Origin: Tistrella mobilis
GTDB lineage: Bacteria; Pseudomonadota; Alphaproteobacteria; Tistrellales; Tistrellaceae
Assembly: GCF_039634785.1 (NCBI RefSeq)
Contig: NZ_JBBIAB010000016.1
Coordinates: forward strand, 1-64,000
Reading direction: 5' to 3'
DNA: 64,000 bases
Shown: one piece after another, positions 35,752 through 43,849 of the stretch
How the letters are laid out: each line of letters opens with the position of its first letter
How positions within the stretch are numbered: the first letter of the stretch is position 1
Program-made: the position numbers and the translations under genes
Notes under the pieces: generated by a model
The model's database searches: none
What the model was told of the DNA's origin: nothing
The model's input: the letters and a program-made list of their open reading frames with translations, nothing else

Positions 35752-37809
35752 TCAGCTGCCGGTCGCTTCGGCGACGATGCCGATCTTCACCAGCTTGGAG
35801 AGCACCGGCGCCAGCCCGGCGCCGGCCGCGGTGTCGCGCCGCGCCGCCTCGATCAGCCCGGCCATGCGGCCGCTGATCCGGTAGGAGATCGGCACCAGAA
35901 CCCCCTGATGGCCGGCCTTCTGGGTGAAGGCGACGTAACTGTCCGTTTCGTCCATATCCATGATGTCGATGTCGCCGCGACCATGGGCCCCCATGATGAA
36001 GCCCGGAATGTCGAAGCGGCTGTGCATCAGCTCCACACGGATGGCGAGTTCACCCGCCCCGCCGCCGGCCGACAGCGCCGGCAGCGGTGTTTCGGCAAGC
36101 CCGCCCACGGCGACGCGGCCCATGGTCACCTCGTAGCGGAACAGGTCGTGCAGCCGGTCGCGGATCGACGGATCGGTGATGCCGGCATCGGGCAGAAGCC
36201 GGGTCTGGATGAACTGCTCGAAGGGTTTCGACAGGTCGATCGCCCGCCAGCGGCCCTCCGGCCGGTTGCCGGCATAGATGCTGCCCAGGATCCGGTCGCG
36301 GCCCGCCCAGTCGACGAAGCGGCGGATCAGGTCGCTGAAGCCGTCGACGCCCAGCTGATCCTTCATGGCCAGCAGGCATTTGATGGTGGTGCCGTGGAAG
36401 TGGTAGAGGTCGGCCACCGCGAAGCCGAAGGTCTCCACCCAGGCCATCTGGTCGAGATTGAGCCATTTGGTCTCGTAGACCATGTGGTTCGGCTCTCGCA
36501 TATAGCGGATCTCGTGCTCCTGGGCCTGCCGCTCGAATTCCGAGCCGGGCAGGATCGAGAGCCGGAAGGCCTGGATGCGGTGCGGGCTCAGCGAGTAGCA
36601 GAAATCCACCGTCTGCATGAATTGCGGGATGCCGTCGCCCGGCAGGCCGTAGATGCAATCGATGATCGCCGAGGATTTCAGCTTGTCCGACAGCCGGTTC
36701 CAGGCGCGGCGGAAGCGGTCTTCGGTGAAGGGGCGGCGCATCAGCTTCGCCGCTTCCTGGCTGGCGCTCTGCAGGCCGAACTCGAAGGTGACCAGCGGGT
36801 TCAGCCGCACCAGCTCGTCCATCACCCGGGCCAGGTTGTCGTCGATGATCTCGAGCTTCAGCTCCAGCAGCAGGCTGAAGGGCTGAACCCGGCCGTCGCG
36901 CAGATGCTCGACCAGGATTTCCAGGATCCGGGCCGCGCGTTCCTTGCGCATGTTGAAGGTGCCGTCGCAGAACATGATGTGCGACGGATGATGCGAGAGG
37001 ATGTTGTGAAGCTCTGCCTCCACCCGCTCCATCTCGTATTCGCGCACGCCCTTGCTCTCGCCCCAGATGCAGAAGGAACAGCGATAGGGGCAGCCGCGCG
37101 AGGCTTCGTAGAGGAAGGCGCCGCCATGGGGCAGCTCGATCCCGCCCAGATAGGGCGAGGGGATGTCGTTGATGTCTTCGATCAGCGCGGCCTCGGCGGT
37201 CTCGTGATAGGCCGTGCCTGCGGGCACGCGGCCGCTGCCGTCGAAGATCAGGAAGTCGTCGGTGTTCCCGTCGGGCGCCATATAGGCGATGCCGCCCACG
37301 GTCGAGAGCTTCGGACTGCCGTCGAGGAAGGAATTCAGCAGGTCGCGGAAGGTGACCTCGGCCTCGTTGCAGACGCAGATATCGGCGCAGCGCTCGCGAT
37401 CGAACACGAAGGGCACATAGGATCCGCGGATCTGCTGGCCGCCGAAGATCACCACCGTCTGCGGCCACAGCTCCTTGATCGCCTTGGCGGCGCGCAGCAC
37501 GAATTTGATGTTCCAGATGTAGCAGGAGAAGCCGACCACGTCGAAATTGTGGGTCTCCTGCCATTTCAGCAGGAAGAACAGCTGCGCCTCTTCATCCATC
37601 AGGGATTTGGGCGTGGCGGCACAGTGTTCGACGAAGGTGACACGCTCGGCGATCGCGGGCGTGCGCCGGGCATAGGTCACCAGGTTCCACAGCGCGAGCG
37701 AGGTGTCGGCTTCCCAGTTATAGGCGACGAGACCGACGCGGAGGGTCGGCTTCGCGCCGAAGCTCGCAGAGGCCGCGGTGGCGGTGCGGGCGATCATGGT
37801 ATCGGGCAT
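35752..37809 (-). CDS. Cobalamin-binding-type radical SAM enzyme
   Basis: A 685-residue enzyme. An N-terminal B12-binding-like Rossmann domain lies at about 28-190 (VVGFSCYIWN, VVIFGGQQIRGSYVPF). The radical SAM domain has the cluster motif CPYRCSFC with cysteines 240, 244 and 247, then IMFCDGTFNMRKERA and FEFGLQSASQEA. The long C-terminal region (VETFGFAVADLYHFHGTT and beyond) is unassigned. The base-off DxHxxG motif is not obvious. Relatives methylate unactivated carbons or rearrange peptides. ATG 37809 is chosen because AGGGG lies six bases upstream; in-frame ATGs at 37815, 37857 and 37875 are alternatives. Confidence 0.85.
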   Translation of the reverse strand: MPDTMIARTATAASASFGAKPTLRVGLVAYNWEADTSLALWNLVTYARRTPAIAERVTFVEHCAATPKSLMDEEAQLFFLLKWQETHNFDVVGFSCYIWNIKFVLRAAKAIKELWPQTVVIFGGQQIRGSYVPFVFDRERCADICVCNEAEVTFRDLLNSFLDGSPKLSTVGGIAYMAPDGNTDDFLIFDGSGRVPAGTAYHETAEAALIEDINDIPSPYLGGIELPHGGAFLYEASRGCPYRCSFCIWGESKGVREYEMERVEAELHNILSHHPSHIMFCDGTFNMRKERAARILEILVEHLRDGRVQPFSLLLELKLEIIDDNLARVMDELVRLNPLVTFEFGLQSASQEAAKLMRRPFTEDRFRRAWNRLSDKLKSSAIIDCIYGLPGDGIPQFMQTVDFCYSLSPHRIQAFRLSILPGSEFERQAQEHEIRYMREPNHMVYETKWLNLDQMAWVETFGFAVADLYHFHGTTIKCLLAMKDQLGVDGFSDLIRRFVDWAGRDRILGSIYAGNRPEGRWRAIDLSKPFEQFIQTRLLPDAGITDPSIRDRLHDLFRYEVTMGRVAVGGLAETPLPALSAGGGAGELAIRVELMHSRFDIPGFIMGAHGRGDIDIMDMDETDSYVAFTQKAGHQGVLVPISYRISGRMAGLIEAARRDTAAGAGLAPVLSKLVKIGIVAEATGS

Positions 37810-38084
37810 GTCCATCCCCTGATGATCCGGAGACAAAAGGTCCGGATCCTGGCTCATTCGGAAATGGCCGGTCATGCGACGGGGCGGCAGCGACGCGGAA
37901 TTTTACACCGGGGTCACGGGGGTGCACCGGCCGGTCGGCGGACATAACGAGAACGCTTCGTGCCTGTGCGAGATGCGCAAGGGCACGGCCGGATCCTGTC
38001 GTCGTCATGTCGGAGCGGGCCGGTGTCCGGCCGGGACGGATCGCGGAGCAGCGGGGGCGGCGTCGCGCGGGCCGTGTCGGCCGG

Positions 38085-38303
38085 TCAGGCGAAAACCTTG
38101 CTTTCGATGATCTCGACGTCTTCGAGATCGAAATCTTCAAGAGCGTCGGCTTCAAGAGCGTCGGCTTCAAGAGCGTCGGCTTCGACGGTATCGGTACCGT
38201 CGGCTGCCGCGGTATCGGTTGCCGCCGTGGTGTCGGTGGTGCCTTCGGCCTCGGTGGCGGCCGGCTCCAGCTCGTCGGTGGCGGTGGCGTCCCTCTCGGT
38301 CAT
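38085..38303 (-). CDS. Candidate RiPP scaffold/precursor peptide
   Basis: A 72-residue, extremely acidic peptide (24 Asp/Glu against one Arg and one Lys) with a strong GAGGAGGAG ribosome-binding site before ATG 38303. Residues 1-40 are Thr/Ala/Asp-rich. Residues 41-55 are three EADAL repeats. The C-terminus is DFDLEDVEIIESKVFA. The FDLE-DVEIIES part resembles FxLD-type lanthipeptide leaders, but no core with Cys or Ser/Thr follows; the chain ends KVFA. It is the first gene of the operon, 275 bp ahead of the radical SAM gene. It may serve as a scaffold to which the small LanB adds an amino acid (inference). Confidence 0.7.
   Translation of the reverse strand: MTERDATATDELEPAATEAEGTTDTTAATDTAAADGTDTVEADALEADALEADALEDFDLEDVEIIESKVFA
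38136..38180. repeat. 15-bp tandem repeat inside the precursor gene
   Basis: TTCAAGAGCGTCGGC is repeated three times without mismatch (38136-38150, 38151-38165, 38166-38180). It encodes the three EADAL repeats of the acidic peptide on the minus strand. Identity at the DNA level points to recent slippage. Confidence 0.9.
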
Positions 38304-38610
38304 TTTCGTCTCCTCCTCGTGTTCCGGTGAAACCTGTCGTCGCAGGTGGGCTGCCTCGTCGTCGCGGGCCGCTCTGTTCTGGAGTGCGTAATCTTTGAAT
38401 TCTGGCGCCGAAGGCCCCGATACGTCAACCTTTCTAACCATTGAGTATCATGAAACTCCCCGAATGGTGGAGTTATCTGCGCGCCTGGGGATGAGTATCC
38501 GATCTCATCCGCTCCACTTGGGATCTGTCATGAAACGGTTACCGGCGACGGCTAGTGTGCCGGCCGTTCCGGGGATATCGCAGGTCCCGGCCCGTTTCAG
38601 GAGCAGACCC
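38304..38610. promoter_or_regulatory. Divergent intergenic region between precursor peptide gene and 38611 gene
   Basis: This is a 307-bp stretch without a gene. The part from about 38385 to 38520 is clearly AT-richer and is the likely promoter region for both directions. It contains AACTCC...GGAGTT (38454-38459 / 38469-38474), ATGAG-N8-CTCAT (38491-38495 / 38504-38508), and TGAGTATC twice (38442-38449 and 38492-38499), which could be operator repeats. No consensus promoter could be fixed with confidence. Confidence 0.45.
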
Positions 38611-38898
38611 ATGGTCGACCAGGACATCTTCATCGACGGTTTCGGCACCATCCGCCTGGCCGGCGGCGTCGTACGCATCGAGCTTGCGCGTGCGGTGTTC
38701 GACGATGCCGACGCCGACGGCCGGCCGAAACTGGCGCCCAACGGCATGCTGATCATGCCGGTGGAAGCGTTCCTGCGGGCGGAACGCCAGTTCGCCGGCG
38801 TCGCCCAGCGCCTGGTGCAGGCGGGTATCGCCGCCGGCGATCGCAAGCTGGCCGAGACGGCGGCTGCCGCTGCGGCCCCCGGCACCGCGCAGGGGTAA
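38611..38898 (+). CDS. Small hypothetical protein
   Basis: A 95-residue protein with a good ribosome-binding site (CAGGAGCAG) before ATG 38611. The first half looks like beta-strand (FIDGFGTIRLAGGVVRIELA), the second is a helix (EAFLRAERQFAGVAQRLVQAG) with an alanine-rich tail. No signal peptide, cysteine or membrane segment. It stands alone between the RiPP-like operon and the RTX genes, 209 bp before the latter. No function assigned; it could be a chaperone or accessory of the secretion locus (weak inference). Confidence 0.6.
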   Translation: MVDQDIFIDGFGTIRLAGGVVRIELARAVFDDADADGRPKLAPNGMLIMPVEAFLRAERQFAGVAQRLVQAGIAAGDRKLAETAAAAAAPGTAQG

Positions 38899-39107
38899 CC
38901 GCCACCGCCTGATGTTCGCCGGCGGGCACGGATTTAACGGTCCTGTCCCGAAGCTGCAACTTTCCTTGGGCATCTTCCACACCTGGGCGCCGCGCAGGGC
39001 TTCAGACGAAAGCATGCGCGGCGTCGCACCTGTCCAGAATTTCCCGACAGAAACGGACCCGGTGACGGCGATCCCCCGCACCGGTCCGCAAGCCGGAGAT
39101 ACGGTTC

Positions 39108-42100
39108 ATGCAGCTCCAGATCCTGCACGCCTCTGACCTTGAGGGTGGCGTCGATGCCATCGGTCGTGCCGCGAATTTTGCGGCGCTGGTCGATGCCTTC
39201 GAAGACGACTACGCCTATTCGATCACCTTGTCCGCCGGCGACAACTATCTGTCGGGCCCGTTCTTCAACGCGGCCGCCGACCCGTCCTTCGGCGCAAGCG
39301 GCGTGCTGGATCAGGTCTATAACGACCTTTACGACCTGGCGGATGGCGAGGGCTATGCCGGTCTCGGCGCCGGCGCCGGCCGGGTCGACATCTCGATCAT
39401 GAACGTGATCGGCTTCGACGCTTCGGCCTTCGGCAATCACGAGTTTGACCTCGGCACCGGCACGGTCGGTGGTCTGCTGACCCCGAATTTCGGTGCGGCC
39501 GACGGCGTCGCCGATGACGGCTGGGTCGGCACCCAGTTCCCCTATCTCTCGGCCAATCTGGACTTCTCGGGCGATTCGAGCCTGCGGGGCCTCTATACCG
39601 GCGAGATCCTGACCTCGGATGCCTTCGCGACGGGCCCCGAGCAGTCGGCGACCTCGACCACCGCGCCCAAGATCGCGCCGGCGACCCTGATCGAGGTCAC
39701 CGACCCCGAGACCGGCATCGTCGAGACCGTCGGTGTGGTCGGCGCCACCACCCCGGTTCTCGGCACCATTTCCTCGCCGGGCGGTGTCGACACCATCGGC
39801 ACCGATCAGAACGACATGGCGGCGCTGGCCAGGGTGCTGCAGCCGGTCATCGACGAGGTGATCGCCCAGGGCGTGAACAAGGTCGTTCTCGTCAGCCATC
39901 TGCAGCAGATCGCGCTGGAGCAGGAGCTGGTGAAGCTGCTGCACGGCGTCGACGTGGTCATCGCCGGCGGTTCCGACACCATCCTCGCCAATGAGGACGA
40001 CGTGCTGAACCCGGGCGACGAGGCGGTTGCCGGCTACCCGATCGTCACCACCAATGCCGATGGCGATACCGCGGTCGTGGTGTCGACCGACGGCGAGTAT
40101 TCCTATCTGGGCCGCCTGATCGTCGAGTTCGACGACGAGGGCAAGGTGATCGCAGAGAGCGTGACCAACCCGGATAACGGCCCGGTCGCGAGCACCGAAG
40201 AGAATGTCGCCGCCGCCTGGGACGGCGATCTGGATGCCGCCTTCGCCGAAGGCACCAAGGGCGATCTGGTCGACGATCTGGTCGACGCAGTCGAGGCCGT
40301 GGTGGTCGAGAAGGACGGCAACATCCTCGGCCAGACCGACGTCTATCTCGACGGCGATCGCGCCGATGTCCGCACCCAGGAAACCAATCTGGGCAATCTC
40401 TCGGCCGATGCCAATCTGGCGGCGGCGCGTGAGGTGGACGACACCGTGATGGTCTCGATCAAGAATGGCGGCGGCATCCGCGCCGGCATCGGCGAGGTCG
40501 TGGTCGACGATGCGACCGGCCAGGTGTCCGCCCTGCCGCCCCAGGCCAACCCGGTGGCCGGCAAGGACGCGGGCGACATCTCGCAGCTCGACATCGAGAA
40601 TGCGCTGCGCTTCAACAACACGCTGTCGATGCAGACCCTGACCGCCGCCCAGCTGAAGGCGGTGATGGAACATGCGGTCGCCGCCAGCGGCAACGGCGCT
40701 ACCCCGGGCCAGTTCGCCCAGGTCGGCGGCATGACCTTCGCCTTCAATCCCGAGCGCGCCGCCGGCGACCGCATCGAGACGCTGCAGATCGTCAACGAGG
40801 CGGGCGAGGTGGTCGACACCATCGTCTCGGGCGGTGAGGTGCAGGGCGATGCCTCGCGGCCGATCCGGGTCGTGACGCTGGGCTTCATGCAGGAAGGCGG
40901 CGACGGCTATCCCTTCGCGGAATTCGCCGAGGCCGATCCCGATTTCGCCAATGTCGTGGCGCTGGACGAGAACAACGTCGCGGCCGGTGATGCGAGCTTC
41001 GCGGCCCCGGGCAGCGAGCAGGATGCGCTCGCCGAATACCTGCTCGACGAGCACAATGTCGACAATGGCGGCACCGCCTTCGGCGAGGCCGAGACGCCGG
41101 TTTCGGACGATACCCGCATCGTCGATCTTGCGGTGCAGACCGATATCGAGAGCCGCCCGGTCGCGGCCGATCGCAGCATCACCGTCTCGGGCGACGACGT
41201 CGCCGAGGGATCGGTGATCGCGCATAATGTCTGGACCACCAGCAGCGCCGACACCACCGCCGGTGCCTCGGAAATCGTCGCCTATGACAAGGCCAGCAAC
41301 CGTGTCTTCGCGGTCGGCCCGAACGGTGTCGACATCATCGACGCGGCGACCGGCACGGTTCTGGGCGGCGTTGATCTCTCGGCACTCGGCGGCGCCAATT
41401 CGGTCTCGGTCAAGAACGGGATGGTCGCGGTCGCGGTCGGCGCCGAAGACAAGACCCAGCCCGGCACCGTGGTGGTGATGGATACCGACGGCGCCGAGAT
41501 CGGCCGCTACACGGTCGGTTCGCTGCCCGACATGGTGACCTTCACCCCCGACGGCACCCGGATCCTGGTCGCCAACGAGGGCGAGCCCGAGGACTACACC
41601 GTCGGTGATCCGGAAGGCTCGATCAGCGTGATCGACCTGGCCTCGGGCACCGTCCAGACTGCCGGCTTCACCCAGTTCAACGACCAGATCGACGCGCTGC
41701 GCGATGCCGGCGTGCGGATCTTCGGCCCGGGCTCGACGGTTGCCCAGGATCTGGAGCCGGAATACATCGCGGTCGCGCCCGATGGCCAGACCGCCTATGT
41801 CACCCTGCAGGAAAACAACGCGATCGCCATCGTCGACCTGTCGGGCGATGCGCCGGTCGTGACCGAGATCGTGCCGCTCGGCTACAAGGACCATTCGCTG
41901 GCCGGCAACGAGTTCGACGCCTCGGATCGTGACGACGGCATCAACATCGCCAACCACCCGGTCTTCGGCATGTATATGCCGGATTCGATCGCGTCCTATG
42001 CCGGCACCGATGGCAGCACCTATCTGGTCATCGCCAACGAGGGCGATGCCCGCGAATGGGGCGATTATGCCGAGGAAGAGCGGGTCAAGGACCTGGATCT

Positions 42101-43835
42101 CGACCCGACCGCCTTCCCGAACGCCGACGAACTGCAGGCCGATGACAATCTGGGCCGGCTGACCGTCACCAAAGAGCTGGGCGACACCGACGGCGATGGC
42201 GATTACGACGCCCTCTATGCCTATGGTGCGCGGTCCTTCTCGATCCTGAACGACAAGGGCGAGATGGTCTTCGACAGCGGCGCCTCGATCGAGAAGATCA
42301 TCGCCGCCCGCTATCCGGAACTCTGGGACGACGGCCGTTCGGACAACAAGGGCCCCGAGCCCGAGGGTGTCACCGTCGGCCACTACGGCGCCAGCACGCT
42401 GGCCTTCATCGGCCTTGAGCGTTCGAGCGCGGTGATGGTGTTCGACATCACCGACCCCGAGAACGTCACCTTCCTCGACATGATCCGCAGCGACGGCGAT
42501 GTCAGCCCCGAAGGCGTGCTCTACATCGCGGCAGCTGACTCGGCTGACGGCGTCGCCAAGCTGATCGTCGCCAACGAGGTGAGCGGCACCACCAGCCTCT
42601 ACAACATCGCAGCCCCGCTGGCCGTCGACCTGAACGGCGACCTGCCGGTGTTCTCGGCCGGCGAAGGCCCCGAGAAGGGCACGGTGGAGATCGACGAGAA
42701 CGGCCGCTACAGCTATCAGGCCGATGCGGCGGTGCTGGGCGCGCTCGATCCGGGTGAGGTCACCACCGACAGCTTCGAGATCGTGGCGACCGACGAGGCC
42801 GGCAACACCGACAGCTCGACCGTCACCGTCGAGATCGTCGGTGCGGCCGAAGGCGGCGCGGGTGACGACCGCTTCCAGGCGGTCGAGGGCGGCGACGCCC
42901 ATATGGCGGGTGCGGCCGGTGACGACATCATCGTCGGCGTCGGCGGCGACGACATGATCTCGACCGGCAGCGGTGCCGACATCGCGATCGGCGGCGCAGG
43001 CCGCGACACCGTGATGCTCGACCTCGACCCCTCCGAGATCGGGATCACCACGATGAACGCCTTCGACATCTCGCTCTATAACCGCCTGCTGGCGGCGGGC
43101 GATGCGGCCTTCGACGCCGACGCCCCGGCCTATGTGATCACCGATCTGGAGACCGGCGCGCAGACCCGGGTCCAGGCCGATGTCATCGCCTTCGGCGATC
43201 GCGCCTTCACCGTGGAAGACGGCGTGCTGACCCTGTCGGCTTCGAATGACGAGATCGATTTCGGCAGCCGCGCCGACAAGGTCGCGGGCGGTGCCGGTGA
43301 CGACGTGCTCGACGGCGGTGCCGGCGACGACGTGATCGCAGGCGGTGCCGGCAACGACACCGTGCTGGGCGGCGCGGGCGACGACCAGCTCTATGACGAT
43401 GCCGGCGAGGACAACCTCGCGGGTGGTTCGGGCGACGACATCATCGCCGCCGGCCATCAGGCCGGTGAGACGGTGGTGATGTTCGGCGGTTCGGGCGCCG
43501 ACGTCTTCGGCCTCTCGGCCGGTGAGGACGAGGGCATCGATGTCGAGGGCATCATCGCCGACTTCTCGACCATCGAAGGCGACATGATCGACCTGTCGGG
43601 CCTGCGTGGTGCCGATGGTGCGGTGCTGACGCTGGACGACGTGGTCGGCATGGCCGAGACGGTCGACGGCAATGCGGTCATCGCGCTCGATGGTCTGACC
43701 ACCACCGGTGGCGAGGCGGTTGCAGGCTCGCTGACGATCGCGGGCTTCGATGCAGCGGATCTGGACGCAGGCATGTTCGTCTTCTCGAACGGCGCCTTCG
43801 ACGAGGATCTGGTCGCCGCGGCGGCGGCGGCGTGA
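39108..43835 (+). CDS. Giant RTX protein with 5'-nucleotidase/alkaline-phosphatase-like domains
   Basis: The product has 1575 residues and no Sec signal. Residues 1 to about 330 are a metallophosphatase (ILHASDLEGG, LSAGDNYLSGPF, FGNHEFDLG, VVLVSHLQQ). About 420-620 is the 5'-nucleotidase C-domain with NGGGIR at 453-458. About 720-1165 is a choice-of-anchor-I beta-propeller region (TPDGTRILVANEGEPEDYTVG). About 1250-1450 holds RTX calcium-binding nonapeptides (GGAGDDVLDGGAGDDVIAGG). The C-terminal 130 residues (DFSTIEGDMIDLSGLRGADG and after) are shared with the next gene and probably carry the type I secretion signal. It would be a secreted, calcium-folded phosphate-scavenging or nucleotide-hydrolysing enzyme, exported by the system at 46014-50543. 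Confidence 0.88.
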   Translation: MQLQILHASDLEGGVDAIGRAANFAALVDAFEDDYAYSITLSAGDNYLSGPFFNAAADPSFGASGVLDQVYNDLYDLADGEGYAGLGAGAGRVDISIMNVIGFDASAFGNHEFDLGTGTVGGLLTPNFGAADGVADDGWVGTQFPYLSANLDFSGDSSLRGLYTGEILTSDAFATGPEQSATSTTAPKIAPATLIEVTDPETGIVETVGVVGATTPVLGTISSPGGVDTIGTDQNDMAALARVLQPVIDEVIAQGVNKVVLVSHLQQIALEQELVKLLHGVDVVIAGGSDTILANEDDVLNPGDEAVAGYPIVTTNADGDTAVVVSTDGEYSYLGRLIVEFDDEGKVIAESVTNPDNGPVASTEENVAAAWDGDLDAAFAEGTKGDLVDDLVDAVEAVVVEKDGNILGQTDVYLDGDRADVRTQETNLGNLSADANLAAAREVDDTVMVSIKNGGGIRAGIGEVVVDDATGQVSALPPQANPVAGKDAGDISQLDIENALRFNNTLSMQTLTAAQLKAVMEHAVAASGNGATPGQFAQVGGMTFAFNPERAAGDRIETLQIVNEAGEVVDTIVSGGEVQGDASRPIRVVTLGFMQEGGDGYPFAEFAEADPDFANVVALDENNVAAGDASFAAPGSEQDALAEYLLDEHNVDNGGTAFGEAETPVSDDTRIVDLAVQTDIESRPVAADRSITVSGDDVAEGSVIAHNVWTTSSADTTAGASEIVAYDKASNRVFAVGPNGVDIIDAATGTVLGGVDLSALGGANSVSVKNGMVAVAVGAEDKTQPGTVVVMDTDGAEIGRYTVGSLPDMVTFTPDGTRILVANEGEPEDYTVGDPEGSISVIDLASGTVQTAGFTQFNDQIDALRDAGVRIFGPGSTVAQDLEPEYIAVAPDGQTAYVTLQENNAIAIVDLSGDAPVVTEIVPLGYKDHSLAGNEFDASDRDDGINIANHPVFGMYMPDSIASYAGTDGSTYLVIANEGDAREWGDYAEEERVKDLDLDPTAFPNADELQADDNLGRLTVTKELGDTDGDGDYDALYAYGARSFSILNDKGEMVFDSGASIEKIIAARYPELWDDGRSDNKGPEPEGVTVGHYGASTLAFIGLERSSAVMVFDITDPENVTFLDMIRSDGDVSPEGVLYIAAADSADGVAKLIVANEVSGTTSLYNIAAPLAVDLNGDLPVFSAGEGPEKGTVEIDENGRYSYQADAAVLGALDPGEVTTDSFEIVATDEAGNTDSSTVTVEIVGAAEGGAGDDRFQAVEGGDAHMAGAAGDDIIVGVGGDDMISTGSGADIAIGGAGRDTVMLDLDPSEIGITTMNAFDISLYNRLLAAGDAAFDADAPAYVITDLETGAQTRVQADVIAFGDRAFTVEDGVLTLSASNDEIDFGSRADKVAGGAGDDVLDGGAGDDVIAGGAGNDTVLGGAGDDQLYDDAGEDNLAGGSGDDIIAAGHQAGETVVMFGGSGADVFGLSAGEDEGIDVEGIIADFSTIEGDMIDLSGLRGADGAVLTLDDVVGMAETVDGNAVIALDGLTTTGGEAVAGSLTIAGFDAADLDAGMFVFSNGAFDEDLVAAAAAA

Positions 43836-43849
43836 GCGGGGGGCACGAG

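Noticed and set aside
38136-38180. Three identical 15-bp units considered as a CRISPR or regulatory repeat
   Set aside because: They are contiguous without spacers, lie in a coding frame and encode EADAL repeats.
38085-38303. Acidic peptide as a classical lanthipeptide precursor
   Set aside because: It has no Cys, no Ser/Thr-rich segment after the leader-like FDLE motif, and the operon has no cyclase (LanC) or elimination domain.
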